Origin: Streptomyces sp. LBL
GTDB lineage: Bacteria > Actinomycetota > Actinomycetes > Streptomycetales > Streptomycetaceae
Assembly (NCBI RefSeq): GCF_029893585.1
Contig: NZ_JARXYX010000014.1
Location: forward strand, 124,001 to 188,000
DNA length: 64,000 bases
Direction of reading: 5' to 3'
Made by a program: the position numbers and the translations under genes. Positions 7,338-16,202 of this stretch are shown here, in pieces; within the stretch, counting starts at the first letter, position 1; each line of letters begins with the position of its first letter. The notes below the pieces were generated by a model, which saw only the letters and a list, made by a program, of their open reading frames with translations, was not told the origin of the DNA and ran no database searches.

Positions 7338-8186
7338 ATGCTGCGCATCGCCGTCCCCAACAAGGGTTCCCTGTCAGGACCTGCGGCGGAGATGCTGCAT
7401 GAGGCCGGCTACCAGCAGCGCCGCGAGTCCAAGGAACTGCGGATCGTCGACCCGGAGAACGAGGTCGAGTTCTTCTACCTCCGCCCCCGCGACATCGCGA
7501 TCTATGTCTCCTCCGGCAAGCTGGACATCGGCATCACCGGCCGCGACCTGCTCATCGACTCCGGCGCCAAGGCCGAGGAGATCCTCCCGCTCGGCTTCGC
7601 CCGCTCCACCTTCCGCTACGCCACCAAGCCCGGCACGGCCGCCGGTGTGCAGGACCTGAACGGCATGACGGTCGCCACCTCGTACGAGGGCATCGTCGCC
7701 CAGCACCTCGCCGACCACGGCATCGACGCCTCCGTGGTCCACCTCGACGGCGCCGTCGAGACCGCCATCGAGCTCGGAGTCGCCGAGGTCATCGCGGACG
7801 TCGTCGAGACCGGCACCAGTCTGCGCAACGCGGGCCTGGAGGTCATCGGCGAGCCGATCATGAAGTCCGAGGCCGTCGTCGTCCGTCGCACCGGCACCGA
7901 CGGCGAAGAGCCCAAGGTGCAGCAGTTCCTGCGCCGCCTGCAGGGCGTTCTGGTGGCCCGGACCTACGTGATGATGGACTACGACTGCCGGGTCGAGCAG
8001 CTCGAGAAGGCCGTCGCGCTCACCCCGGGCCTCGAGTCCCCGACCGTCTCCCCGCTGCACAACGAGGGCTGGGTCGCCGTCCGCGCGATGGTCCCCGCCA
8101 AGGAAGCGCAGCGGATCATGGACGACCTGTACGACATCGGCGCCCGGGCCATCCTGACAACGGCCATCCACGCCTGCCGTCTCTGA
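7338..8186 (+). CDS. hisG: ATP phosphoribosyltransferase, long form
   Basis: First, committed enzyme of histidine synthesis: ATP plus PRPP to PR-ATP. A 282-residue protein, the length of the long HisG form with a C-terminal regulatory domain that binds histidine, so no HisZ is needed. It starts MLRIAVPNKGSLSGPAAEML; DIGITGRDLLIDSGA and the PRPP-loop segment ADVVETGTSLRNAGLEVI mark the catalytic domain, and residues about 210-282 (ALTPGLESPTVSPL ... AILTTAIHACRL) the ACT-like domain. ATG at 7338 follows AAAGGAAG. Probably cotranscribed with hisE. Confidence 0.97.
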   Translation: MLRIAVPNKGSLSGPAAEMLHEAGYQQRRESKELRIVDPENEVEFFYLRPRDIAIYVSSGKLDIGITGRDLLIDSGAKAEEILPLGFARSTFRYATKPGTAAGVQDLNGMTVATSYEGIVAQHLADHGIDASVVHLDGAVETAIELGVAEVIADVVETGTSLRNAGLEVIGEPIMKSEAVVVRRTGTDGEEPKVQQFLRRLQGVLVARTYVMMDYDCRVEQLEKAVALTPGLESPTVSPLHNEGWVAVRAMVPAKEAQRIMDDLYDIGARAILTTAIHACRL

Positions 8187-8210
8187 GAACCGCACGAGAG
8201 CCATAGACCC

Positions 8211-8690
8211 ATGTCGGACCTGCCCCCGCTCCCCGTCACCTTCCGGCCGAGCCGCACCCGTGCCGTCCTGCTGACCGCAGGTGTCGCGATCTTCGTGGTC
8301 ATCACGACGGTCGGGCTCCTGCTGGAGCAGCTCAGCTCCGGCGAGCGCCTCAGCTTCGTGTTCACGGCCGCGCTCCTGGCCGGAGTGCTGTTCCTGCTGT
8401 CGCGGCCCAAGGTCGTCGCCGACGAGTCCGGCGTCACCGTCGTCAACATCGCCGGCAAGCGCCATCTGGACTGGGCCGAGATCATTCAGGTGAACCTCCG
8501 CCCCGGCGACCCCTGGGTGTTCCTCAACCTCAGCGACGGCACCAGCCTGCCCGCGCTCGGCATCCAGCCGGGTATCGCCAAGCAGCGCGCCATCGCCGAC
8601 GCCCACGCCCTGCGGGCGCTTGCCGAGGCGCGCTCCACGGCCCGCCCCACATCACGCCCCACGGCCGGCCCCGACGAAGATCAGGGCTGA
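8211..8690 (+). CDS. PH-domain (bPH) small membrane protein
   Basis: A 159-residue protein with two membrane helices (residues about 17-38 and 48-64), then a compact beta-rich segment (KVVADESGVTVVNIAGKRHLDWAEI ... GDPWVFLNLSDGT) resembling the bacterial PH domain common in actinobacterial membrane proteins, and a Thr/Pro-rich tail. It starts 25 bp after hisG and is conserved beside hisG in Streptomyces as far as I remember, yet nothing links it to histidine synthesis. A hairpin at 8742-8770 lies behind it. Function unknown; probably peripheral envelope role. Confidence 0.85.
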   Translation: MSDLPPLPVTFRPSRTRAVLLTAGVAIFVVITTVGLLLEQLSSGERLSFVFTAALLAGVLFLLSRPKVVADESGVTVVNIAGKRHLDWAEIIQVNLRPGDPWVFLNLSDGTSLPALGIQPGIAKQRAIADAHALRALAEARSTARPTSRPTAGPDEDQG

Positions 8691-8741
8691 ACTCAGGGCC
8701 TCCCACCCTGCCGCAGTGGCCGGTGTCTTGATTAATCTGGT

Positions 8742-8770
8742 GGCGGAGGCGTATTCGCTGCGCCTCCGCC
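8742..8770 (+). terminator. Hairpin terminator after the hisEG/PH-domain group
   Basis: GGCGGAGGCG (8742-8751) and CGCCTCCGCC (8761-8770) form a perfect 10-bp stem with a 9-base loop, 52 bp beyond the PH-domain stop and 146 bp before the next gene. No T-run follows, which is usual in Streptomyces. Confidence 0.7.
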
Positions 8771-8915
8771 CCTGCGCGCCGCCCGGCGCCCAGGGGTTCC
8801 TGCAACGCGAGGAGTGACCCTCTCCGGCGATGGACGGATCGTCCTGTAGTACCTGCGCCGCCCCCTGCCGACATACCGCGGGCCCGTTCCGCGTGTACGC
8901 GGAGGCGGCGGCATC

Positions 8916-10250
8916 ATGACCACCCCCCTGCTGCTCCTCGGAGCGGCGTTCCTGCTGATTCTCGCCAACGGATTCTTCGTGGCGGCCGAGTTCGGCCTGG
9001 TGACGGTCGAGTCGACGGACGCCGAGAAGGCCGCCGCCGAGGGCGACCGACGGGCCCGTACGGTCGTCGAGTCCCTCAAGGAGCTGTCCTTCCAGCTCTC
9101 CGGCACCCAGCTCGGCATCACCATCACCTCGCTCGTCGTCGGCATGCTCGCCGAACCGGCGCTCGCGGAGCTGCTGCACGGCCCCATCACCGCGACCGGT
9201 CTCCCCGAGGGAGCCGTCTCCGGTGTCGCCGTGGTCGTCGGCATGCTGCTGGCCGCGGCCGTGCAGATGGTGATCGGCGAACTCGTACCCAAGAACTGGG
9301 CGGTGTCCAAGCCCCTGCAGGTCGCGCGGTTCGTCGCCGGCCCGCAGCACGCCTTCGCCCGTCTGTTCCACCCGGTGATCGCCGCGCTGAACGCGGTCGC
9401 CAACCGCCTGGTCCGCACCCTGGGCGTCGAGCCAGCCGAGGAGCTGGCCTCCGCCCGCACCCCCGGTGAACTGGTCTCCCTGGCCCGGCACTCCGCGCGG
9501 GCCGGTGCCCTGGAACAGGACACCGCGGACCTCTTCGTACGGACGCTGTCGCTGGCCGAGCTGACCGCGCAGCACGTGATGACCCCGCGCGTGAAGGTCA
9601 GCGCGCTGCAGTCCACGGCGACCGCCGAGGACGTGGTCAACCTCACCCGCGCCACCGGCCTGTCCCGCTTCCCCGTCTACCGGGAGAGGATCGACGAAAT
9701 CGTCGGCATGGTGCACCTCAAGGACGCGCTCGCGGTGCCCGTACGGGACCGGCTGCGTACCCCCGTGGGGCGCATCGCGCGTCCGGCCCTGCTCGTGCCC
9801 GAGACGCTTCCGGTGCGGCCGCTGCTCACACAGCTGCGCAGCGAGCAGCCCATCGCCGTCGTCGTCGACGAGTACGGGGGCACGGCCGGCGTGGTCACGC
9901 TGGAGGACATCGTCGAGGAGATCGTCGGCGAGGTCCGTGACGAGCACGACGGGCAGGACCTGCCCGAACTCGCGGCGGCCCCGCCCGAGGACGGCAGACC
10001 CGCGTGGGAGGCCGACGGCAGCTGCCGGGTCGACATCCTGCAGCGCATCGGCCTCGACGTGCCCGAAGGGCCGTACGAGACGGTCGCCGGCCTGGTCGCC
10101 GATCTGCTCGGCCGGATCCCGGCCGTCGGCGACAAGGCGGAACTGCCCGGCTGGCGGCTGGCCGTGCGCCAGGTCGGTCACTACCGCGCGGAGCGGGTGC
10201 GCGTGGTCAGGACGAGCCCGGCGGCGAACGTCATGGAGGCCGTCCGATGA
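8916..10250 (+). CDS. CNNM/HlyC-CorC type membrane protein with CBS pair (first copy)
   Basis: A 444-residue protein of the hemolysin-C/CNNM family. The DUF21 membrane domain (residues about 1-190) has four hydrophobic segments and the signatures LILANGFFVAAEFGLV, QLSGTQLGITITSLVVG and VIGELVPKNWAVSKP. Then a CBS pair (about 205-330; HVMTPRVKVSAL, DEYGGTAGVVTLEDIVEEIVGEV) and a C-terminal CorC-HlyC domain (about 345-430; DILQRIGLDVPEGPYETVAG). Relatives are implicated in magnesium or sodium movement and membrane-stress survival; the name hemolysin is historical. The stop overlaps the start of a paralogue (ATGA), so the two are probably made together and may pair. Confidence 0.9.
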   Translation: MTTPLLLLGAAFLLILANGFFVAAEFGLVTVESTDAEKAAAEGDRRARTVVESLKELSFQLSGTQLGITITSLVVGMLAEPALAELLHGPITATGLPEGAVSGVAVVVGMLLAAAVQMVIGELVPKNWAVSKPLQVARFVAGPQHAFARLFHPVIAALNAVANRLVRTLGVEPAEELASARTPGELVSLARHSARAGALEQDTADLFVRTLSLAELTAQHVMTPRVKVSALQSTATAEDVVNLTRATGLSRFPVYRERIDEIVGMVHLKDALAVPVRDRLRTPVGRIARPALLVPETLPVRPLLTQLRSEQPIAVVVDEYGGTAGVVTLEDIVEEIVGEVRDEHDGQDLPELAAAPPEDGRPAWEADGSCRVDILQRIGLDVPEGPYETVAGLVADLLGRIPAVGDKAELPGWRLAVRQVGHYRAERVRVVRTSPAANVMEAVR

Positions 10251-11332
10251 GCGTGCTCCAACTCCTGTTCGCCGCGCTGCTCGTGCTCGCCAACGGCTTC
10301 TTCGTCGGCGCCGAGTTCGCGCTCGTCTCCGTCCGCCGAAGCCAGATCGAACCGCTCGGCACCACCCGGGCCCGGCAGGTCCTGTACGGCCTGGAGCGGC
10401 TGCCGCAGATGATGGCGGCCGCGCAGTTCGGTATCACCATCTGCTCGCTGACCCTGGGCGCGGTGGCCGAGCCCACGGTCGCGCAGCTGGTGGAGCCGGT
10501 GTTCGAGGGAATCCACCTGCCGGACGGCATGATCCACCCCCTCGGGTACGTCATCGCGCTCGTCGCGGTCGTCTTCTTCCACCTCGTCATCGGCGAGATG
10601 GTCCCGAAGAACCTCGCCATGGCGGCCCCGGAGAAGGCCGCGCTGTGGCTCAGCCCCGGCCTGGTCGCCTTCGCCCGCCTGTGCCGGCCGATCACCGTCG
10701 CCCTCGGCGCCTGCGCCAAGGGCATCCTGCGGCTCTTCCACGTCGAGCCCAAGGACGAGATCGAGGCGGTCTTCACCAGTGAGCAGCTCAACCGGCTGGT
10801 GGAGGACTCCGGCCAGGCCGGTCTCCTCGACCCCGACGAGCAGGAACGCCTGGAGGACGCCCTGGAGCTGGGCTCCCGTCCGGTGACGGACGTCCTGCTG
10901 AGCCGCGAGACCCTGGTGACCGTCAGTCCCTCGGTCACCCCGGGCCAGATCGTCGAGCTCACCGCCCGCACCGGGTACTCCCGCTTCCCCGTGGCGGCGG
11001 AGAACGGCGCCTTCATGGGCTACCTGCATGTGAAGGACGTCCTCGACCTGGAGGACTCCGAACGGGCGGTGCCGCAACAGGTGTGGCGACCGATGACGAC
11101 GCTCAGGTCCGAACTCCCGCTGGACGACGCGCTCACGGTGATGCGCCGCGCCGCGACCCACCTGGCCCAGGTGGCGGACGCCTCCGGCAAGGTGCTCGGC
11201 CTGGTGGCCCTGGAGGACGTACTGGAACTGCTGGTGGGTGAGGTCCGGGACCCCGCGCACCGGGAGGTGCCGGAGGTCAGGGTGACCGAACCGCGGGCCA
11301 GCGGGGCGCAGGAGGAGGCGCTGGCCGGCTGA
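10247..11332 (+). CDS. CNNM/HlyC-CorC type membrane protein with CBS pair (second copy)
   Basis: A 361-residue paralogue of the preceding protein, starting at ATG 10247 inside its stop codon (ATGA). It has the same DUF21 signatures (LVLANGFFVGAEFALV, QFGITICSLTLGAVAE, VIGEMVPKNLAMAAP) and a CBS pair (DVLLSRETLVTVSPSVTPG ... VLGLVALEDVLELLVGEV), but ends after the CBS region and lacks the C-terminal CorC-HlyC domain. The GEMVPKNLA/GELVPKNWA motif is kept in both. The tandem arrangement of one long and one short copy suggests a heteromeric membrane complex; this is inference. It converges with the AAA gene, 26 bp apart. Confidence 0.9.
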   Translation: MSVLQLLFAALLVLANGFFVGAEFALVSVRRSQIEPLGTTRARQVLYGLERLPQMMAAAQFGITICSLTLGAVAEPTVAQLVEPVFEGIHLPDGMIHPLGYVIALVAVVFFHLVIGEMVPKNLAMAAPEKAALWLSPGLVAFARLCRPITVALGACAKGILRLFHVEPKDEIEAVFTSEQLNRLVEDSGQAGLLDPDEQERLEDALELGSRPVTDVLLSRETLVTVSPSVTPGQIVELTARTGYSRFPVAAENGAFMGYLHVKDVLDLEDSERAVPQQVWRPMTTLRSELPLDDALTVMRRAATHLAQVADASGKVLGLVALEDVLELLVGEVRDPAHREVPEVRVTEPRASGAQEEALAG

Positions 11333-11358
11333 CGCGGGGTACGGATCCGCCGGGTCCG

Positions 11359-13221
11359 TCAGATCGCCGACGGATCCTGCGGTCCCCGTCCCGACAACAC
11401 CTCTCCGTACGCCTGCATCAGGTCGGGAAGTCGAAGTGTCGACAAGTCGTCCCGCGTCAGCAGCCCCGGATACGTCGACAAGCGCAGATCCCGGTACGCA
11501 CAGCTCTTCTCGTACAGCGTCCGCAGGAACCGTCCGTTGCCCAGCTCGTCGATCCACCCCTGGTCGACCACGTGCCGGGCGATGGAACGCAGCTCGTCCA
11601 GTGTCTCCTCGTCCCACACGTCGCCGTTCTCCGCGGCCAGCACCTCGCCGATGGAGGTGAGTTCGAGAGGGCGGTAGGAGGGAAAGTCGACGCGGGTCGT
11701 GAAGCGGGAGGACAGTCCCGGGTTGGCGGTGAGGAGACGGTCCATGCCCTCCGGATAGCCGGCCAGGATCACCACGAGGTGGTCCCGGTTGTCCTCCGCC
11801 CGCTTCAGCAGCACCTGCAACGCCTCGTCGCCGTACGCGTCGCCCTTGCCGTATCCGGAGTTCGACAGCGAGTACGCCTCGTCGACGAACAGCACCCCGC
11901 CGAGCGCGGAGTCGATCAGCTCGTTGGCCTTCACCGCTGTCTGGCCGAGGTACTCGCCGACGAGGTCCGCCCGTTGCGCCTCCACGAGATGGTCGCCGCC
12001 CAGCAGTCCGAGGGCGTAGAAGACCCGGCCGAGGATGCGGGCCACCGTGGTCTTGCCGGTGCCGGACGGCCCGGAGAAGACGAAGTGCCGCTTGGGCGGC
12101 TGGACCGGCAGGCCCTGCCCGGCGCGCAGCCGGGCCATGTTCAACTGCGCCGACAGCGCCTTTACCTGGCGCTTCACGGGCTCCAGACCCACCATCCGTT
12201 CCAGCTCGGCGAGCGCCTCATCGAGTAACGCCGGATCGGTGGGCCCGGCGGGCAGCGACGGCGGGGGGAGGAGCTTCTCGCGTACCGCCGGGTCGGTCAG
12301 CGACGACAGGGGGGCGGAGGCCGAAGGGTCCGGTTCGGTGAGCTTCAGCTCGCGGCCCTCGGTGCCGAAGAGCGGGTCGAGGCCGTCGGGGCCCTCCACC
12401 ACGTCCTGCCCGCCCCCGGCGAGCGTGATCGCCGCGAGGTCGGCGGAGTCGTCGTACCCGTCGCCCTCGGCGATCGCGGCGAGCCGGGCCGAGGTGTCCA
12501 TGAAGGCGGGGTCGACGCGATGCACGGCCCGGTACAGGGGGAGGGCCGCGGCGGACCGGCCGGTGCCCTCGCGGGCCCGCGCCAGCCAGTAGCGCAGCTC
12601 CTTGCGCTGCGGCTGCTCGCTGCGGCAGCGCATCAGGGCCGCCGAGAGCAGCGGTTCGGCCTGCCCGTACATCTCCAGGCGGACCCGGGCCATGCCACCG
12701 AAGAGGCCGGCCTCGATGCCGAGCATGGGGTCGTTGATCAGCGGATCGGTGTGCCGGACCAGCTGCTCCCAGTCCTTGACCAGATAGGCGCGGCAGGCCT
12801 GCAGGAAGCGGACCTGGGGGTCGGTGTCCACCGGCGGCAGGCCTGCGAGGGCGCGGTCGAGTTCCGGGACGTGCCGTCCGTCCAGCCAGTGCGAGGAGTG
12901 CGCGAGGAGCAGGTCACGCGGGCTCTCCAGTACCGGCTGAACCCACCAGCCCAGCCAGTACCAGGAGTTGAGGGTGCGGCGGTGCCGGGTGCGCTGTTCG
13001 CCGAAGCGGTCCCGGTGCCGGAACATCCGCAGCAGTGCGGTCGTCGTGTCGACGCGCAGCGCGTGCAGTCCGAGCCAGCCGTCGGCCATCCCGGGATCGA
13101 TCCGCACCGCGGTGCGGAACTCCTCCTCCGCCTGTGGATAGGCGCCCATCGTGTAGGCGTCCACGCCTCGCAGCCAGGCGAGGTCGGCCGGGGCCTCCAG
13201 GCCCTGCGTGCCGAAATCCAT
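11359..13221 (-). CDS. TPR-AAA+ ATPase, CbxX/CfqX (EccA-like) family
   Basis: A 620-residue protein. I chose ATG 13221 (MDFGTQGLEAPADLAWL); the frame is open further up, but those 73 codons have no family character and include in-frame His/Arg-rich noise. The N-terminal half has TPR-like helices (AYTMGAYPQAEEEFRTAVRIDP). The AAA+ domain (residues about 340-600) has Walker A GPSGTGKTTVARIL (about 378), Walker B GVLFVDEAYSL (about 440) and sensor/arginine region NPGLSSRFTTRVDFPSY. CbxX/CfqX proteins remodel complexes: Rubisco activase-like CbbX, and EccA in type VII secretion. No ESX or Rubisco genes are nearby, so the target is unknown. Confidence 0.85.
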   Translation of the reverse strand: MDFGTQGLEAPADLAWLRGVDAYTMGAYPQAEEEFRTAVRIDPGMADGWLGLHALRVDTTTALLRMFRHRDRFGEQRTRHRRTLNSWYWLGWWVQPVLESPRDLLLAHSSHWLDGRHVPELDRALAGLPPVDTDPQVRFLQACRAYLVKDWEQLVRHTDPLINDPMLGIEAGLFGGMARVRLEMYGQAEPLLSAALMRCRSEQPQRKELRYWLARAREGTGRSAAALPLYRAVHRVDPAFMDTSARLAAIAEGDGYDDSADLAAITLAGGGQDVVEGPDGLDPLFGTEGRELKLTEPDPSASAPLSSLTDPAVREKLLPPPSLPAGPTDPALLDEALAELERMVGLEPVKRQVKALSAQLNMARLRAGQGLPVQPPKRHFVFSGPSGTGKTTVARILGRVFYALGLLGGDHLVEAQRADLVGEYLGQTAVKANELIDSALGGVLFVDEAYSLSNSGYGKGDAYGDEALQVLLKRAEDNRDHLVVILAGYPEGMDRLLTANPGLSSRFTTRVDFPSYRPLELTSIGEVLAAENGDVWDEETLDELRSIARHVVDQGWIDELGNGRFLRTLYEKSCAYRDLRLSTYPGLLTRDDLSTLRLPDLMQAYGEVLSGRGPQDPSAI

Positions 13222-13500
13222 CACGTCCCCCACAAACCGTGCCCCCGTTTGGTTCCCGGCGGGCCGGTGCCCGTCGGCCGCCTTGGTCCAACCGCTGTGC
13301 CGCGGACCGGAGTTGCACCGATGCGCAGAGCAGCCGTCCGTAGGTCGCACCGAAGGCATCGTACCTGCGGGGGTGTCGCTCATCGAAGGGTGCCGCACGG
13401 GCCGTTTGTCGAGGTGGGAGCAGATGCGCGGATTCCGCATGGTGACCGAGGGTGAGCGATTCGTGTCACATGACGCCCGAAAAGTACCTTCAGGGCGGAA

Positions 13501-13538
13501 CGAAGCCCCCGGTCACGGGGGAACGACCGGGGGCTTCG
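13501..13538 (-). terminator. Strong hairpin terminator
   Basis: CGAAGCCCCCGGTC (13501-13514) pairs perfectly with GACCGGGGGCTTCG (13525-13538) around a 10-base loop. It lies downstream of the uridine-kinase-like gene and upstream of the AAA gene, both on the minus strand. The rest of the gene-free stretch 13222-13653 shows no further feature that I can name. Confidence 0.85.
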
Positions 13539-13653
13539 CGTCTGAGGGTGGCGCCGAATGGGCCGCTCGTAAAGAACGTAAGTCCTGTACGGCCCCTGGG
13601 TCAAGCGGAGTTGAAGCACTCGGGCAACTTGTCCGGCACGGCTCTTCACGTTT

Positions 13654-14325
13654 TCAGCACACCGCGGATGGTCCGTCACTGTACGTGATGGCCTGGTCCG
13701 GTCCCACGGTTCCGGCAGGCCCGGGAAGGATCTCGTATCCCTTTTCGCACTGGCGCACGAGGAGGTCGGCGAAGGGCCGGGAGGGGTCCTCGGTGAAGTG
13801 CTGTCGTTCCGCCGGGACCCATCCGGCCCAGAACTCCCGTTGTTCCTCCCCGTCCCGGGCCTGTCCACGCGCCCACGCCTCCTCGCGCGGCAACTCCATC
13901 CACAGCAGCCGGGCCAGATGCGGGCGCAGTGCGCGGCGGCCGGCGCCGACCCCCTCGACGAGGACCACCGGGGCGGGCGGCAGCGGGCGGAGTGGTCCGA
14001 AGCGGCGAGCGTGCCAGTCGTAGGGGGCGTAGTGCGCGGTCTCGCCTCGGCCGAAGGGCTCGATCACCTGGGTCCGCAGCCGCTGCGTCCAGGCGAACAG
14101 TTCGTGGTGGCCGGCGATGTCGTCGAGGCGCAGCACCGGCGCACCCGCGAGCGCGCGGGCCACCTGCCCGGCGAACGTCGACTTTCCGGAACCGGCGTGC
14201 CCGTCGATCCCGATCAGACGGACCGGACCGCAGGACGGGGGCAGGCGGCGCAGTCGGGTGGCGAGCTCGTGGATGGCGGTTCCCGGGTCGGTGTGGGGAG
14301 GTGGACATGGACGCTGAAATTCCAG
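13654..14325 (-). CDS. Uridine kinase-like P-loop ATPase, start unclear
   Basis: Contains RLIGIDGHAGSGKSTFAGQVARAL (P-loop), LRLDDIAGHHELFAWTQRL, ETAHYAPYDWHARRFGP and VVLVEGVGAGRRALRP, the pattern of Streptomyces uridine kinase-like proteins of about 205-215 residues. The frame has no ordinary start at the expected place: the best in-frame candidate near the family's N-terminus is a CTG at 14325, and the ATG at 14308 is in another frame. The coding part from about PPPHTDPGTAIHELATRL is well conserved in style, so either a frameshift lies in the C-run near 14290-14300 or an upstream GTG (about 14455) is used. C-terminus ITYSDGPSAVC is near the usual end. Substrate unproven. Confidence 0.7.
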   Translation of the reverse strand: MEFQRPCPPPHTDPGTAIHELATRLRRLPPSCGPVRLIGIDGHAGSGKSTFAGQVARALAGAPVLRLDDIAGHHELFAWTQRLRTQVIEPFGRGETAHYAPYDWHARRFGPLRPLPPAPVVLVEGVGAGRRALRPHLARLLWMELPREEAWARGQARDGEEQREFWAGWVPAERQHFTEDPSRPFADLLVRQCEKGYEILPGPAGTVGPDQAITYSDGPSAVC

Positions 14326-14500
14326 GTTACGCGGCCTTCCCGGCTGATCGCCGGTGCCGGCGGCATGCCGGTGGACAAGGCCGATATTGGTGCGCGCGAC
14401 GCGGGCCGAAGTGCTGGCAGGGGCATGCCGCCTGTTCCATAGTGGGCGCACCACCGTGCACTGATCCGCCCGACTCGGACACCTGGGGGTCATTCCACCC

Positions 14501-15874
14501 ATGATCAGATCCGAACAGCCGTCCCGCAGAACCGTCCTGACCGCCGCGGTCGCGGCCGCCGTGGCCGGCAGCACCGGCCCGGCGGCCGCCGCGGAGGCCG
14601 GGGGCGGCCCCGCCGGCCCCGCTGCTCCCGCTCAAGCCCCGGTTCGCCCCGTCGACAACCGCGCCTGGATCACGTACGCCGACTGGCGCGGCGGCACGGC
14701 GCAGGGCACCCGTGCCGTCGCGGGCGCCCGACCGGGCCTGGTGATCGACACCCCCGCGGGCACCGCCGACTACACCGACCCGCACACCGGCACGACCGCC
14801 GCCTGGGAGTACGGGACCTGGACCTCCCCCGTGCACCCTCTCGCCGTCGCCTCCACCGAGGTGATCGCATCCTGGAACGCGCACACCCCGGCCGGCACCT
14901 GGCTCCAGGTCGAACTGAAGGGGACGTACTCCGACGGGACGGACACCCCCTGGTACGTGATGGGTCGCTGGGCAGCGGGTGACCAGGACATCAGGCGGAC
15001 CTCGGTCGACGGCCAGAGCGACGGCAGGAGCAGCGTCTGGACGGACACCTTCGCGATCGACGACCCCGCCACCGGCCTGCGTCTGTCCTCGTACCGTCTG
15101 CGGCTCACTCTCCACCGCAAGCCCGGCACGACGGCCACGCCCACCGTCTGGCGGCTCGGCGCGATGGGCTCCGACGTCCCCGACCGCTTCACCGTCCCGG
15201 CCTCCCTGCCGGGCACGGCCGAGGAGCTGATCGTCCCGCGCTACTCGCAGGAGATCCACAAGGGCCAGTATCCGGAGTACGACAACGGCGGCGAGGCCTG
15301 GTGCAGTCCCACCTCCTCGCAGATGATCATCGAGTACTGGGGCGGCGGGCTCACCACCGGACAGCTGGCCTGGGTCGACCCCTCGTACGCCGACCCGCAG
15401 GTCTGCCACGCGGCTCGTTTCACCTACGACCACCAGTACGCCGGCTGCGGCAACTGGCCCTTCAACGTCGCCTACGCGGCCACCTTCAAGGACCTCCAGG
15501 GCGTGGTCACCCGGCTCGGTTCCCTCACCGACCTGGAGACACTGATCGCCGCCGGCATCCCGGCCATGACGTCCCAGTCGTTCCTGAAGGAGGAGCTCAC
15601 CGGCGCGGGCTACGGCACCGCCGGGCACCTGATGACCGTCATCGGGTTCACCGACGACGGCGATGTGATCGCCAACGACCCCGCCTCGCCCGGCGACGAC
15701 GCGGTGCGGCGCGTCTACAGGCGGCGCGAGTGGGAGAACATCTGGCTCAGGACCAAGCGGTACAACGCCTCCGGCAAGGTCGTCTCCGGCAGCGGCGGCG
15801 TCTGCTACCTGTACTTCCCGGCCCGTCCGACCGCGCGTCAGCGCACGGCGCTCGCGGCGGTGGGCGTGCGCTGA
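14501..15874 (+). CDS. Secreted C39-like cysteine peptidase, Tat signal
   Basis: A 457-residue exported protein. The N-terminus has a twin-arginine signal (SRRTVLTAAVAAAVAG then an Ala-rich cleavage region around residue 35). Residues about 50-240 form a beta-rich domain, and residues 245-455 a papain-like C39_2 domain with catalytic Cys in GGEAWCSPTSSQMIIEYWG, His in AGHLMTVIGFTDDGDVIAND and the acidic residue following. It is common in Streptomyces as a peptidase C39 family protein; substrate unknown, perhaps a peptide or peptidoglycan fragment outside the cell. ATG at 14501 lies in a divergent spacing from the kinase-like gene. A strong terminator (15881-15910) follows seven bases after the stop. 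Confidence 0.87.
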   Translation: MIRSEQPSRRTVLTAAVAAAVAGSTGPAAAAEAGGGPAGPAAPAQAPVRPVDNRAWITYADWRGGTAQGTRAVAGARPGLVIDTPAGTADYTDPHTGTTAAWEYGTWTSPVHPLAVASTEVIASWNAHTPAGTWLQVELKGTYSDGTDTPWYVMGRWAAGDQDIRRTSVDGQSDGRSSVWTDTFAIDDPATGLRLSSYRLRLTLHRKPGTTATPTVWRLGAMGSDVPDRFTVPASLPGTAEELIVPRYSQEIHKGQYPEYDNGGEAWCSPTSSQMIIEYWGGGLTTGQLAWVDPSYADPQVCHAARFTYDHQYAGCGNWPFNVAYAATFKDLQGVVTRLGSLTDLETLIAAGIPAMTSQSFLKEELTGAGYGTAGHLMTVIGFTDDGDVIANDPASPGDDAVRRVYRRREWENIWLRTKRYNASGKVVSGSGGVCYLYFPARPTARQRTALAAVGVR

Positions 15875-15880
15875 CGAGTC

Positions 15881-15910
15881 CACAGGGCCCCGGAAGACCG
15901 GGGCCCTGTG
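15881..15910 (+). terminator. Strong hairpin terminator after the C39 gene
   Basis: CACAGGGCCCCGG (15881-15893), loop AAGA, CCGGGGCCCTGTG (15898-15910): a perfect 13-bp stem directly behind the C39 stop. Confidence 0.9.
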
Positions 15911-16001
15911 ACCGACGTCTCGGCCGCAAAAGCCGCCGACGATGGCAAGGTGGACCGAACCCCGGGGGAGTCCACCGCGCATCCGAGCCCAGCGAGACGC
16001 C

Positions 16002-16172
16002 ATGACCAGCCCAGCAGCCTCCGCCTCCGCCTCCGTCATCGTCTCCGCCTCCGCCACCCGTGCCGGTACCGGTGGCCCCCGGGAAGGCGGCCCGAAGATC
16101 GTCGAGCACGTGCTGGGATGGGCCCTCGTCGTGGTGATCGCGATGCTCGTCGCCCAGCTCGGTCTGCTGTGA
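16002..16172 (+). CDS. Small single-pass membrane protein
   Basis: A 56-residue protein (MTSPAASASASVIVSA ...) with a Ser/Ala/Gly-rich N-terminal half and one C-terminal membrane helix (HVLGWALVVVIAMLVAQLGLL region). The frame can be opened 60 bases earlier at 15942, but the ATG at 16002 leaves a normal spacing from the terminator and a cleaner composition. Similar short tail-anchored proteins are annotated in many Streptomyces next to this TetR gene. Function unknown. Confidence 0.65.
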   Translation: MTSPAASASASVIVSASATRAGTGGPREGGPKIVEHVLGWALVVVIAMLVAQLGLL

Positions 16173-16202
16173 GTCGACCCGCTCCGACCTGGCATACTGC
16201 GG

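Noticed and set aside
8916..11332. Haemolysin toxin genes
   Set aside because: The HlyC/CorC name is historical; DUF21-CBS proteins are membrane transport or stress proteins, not toxins.
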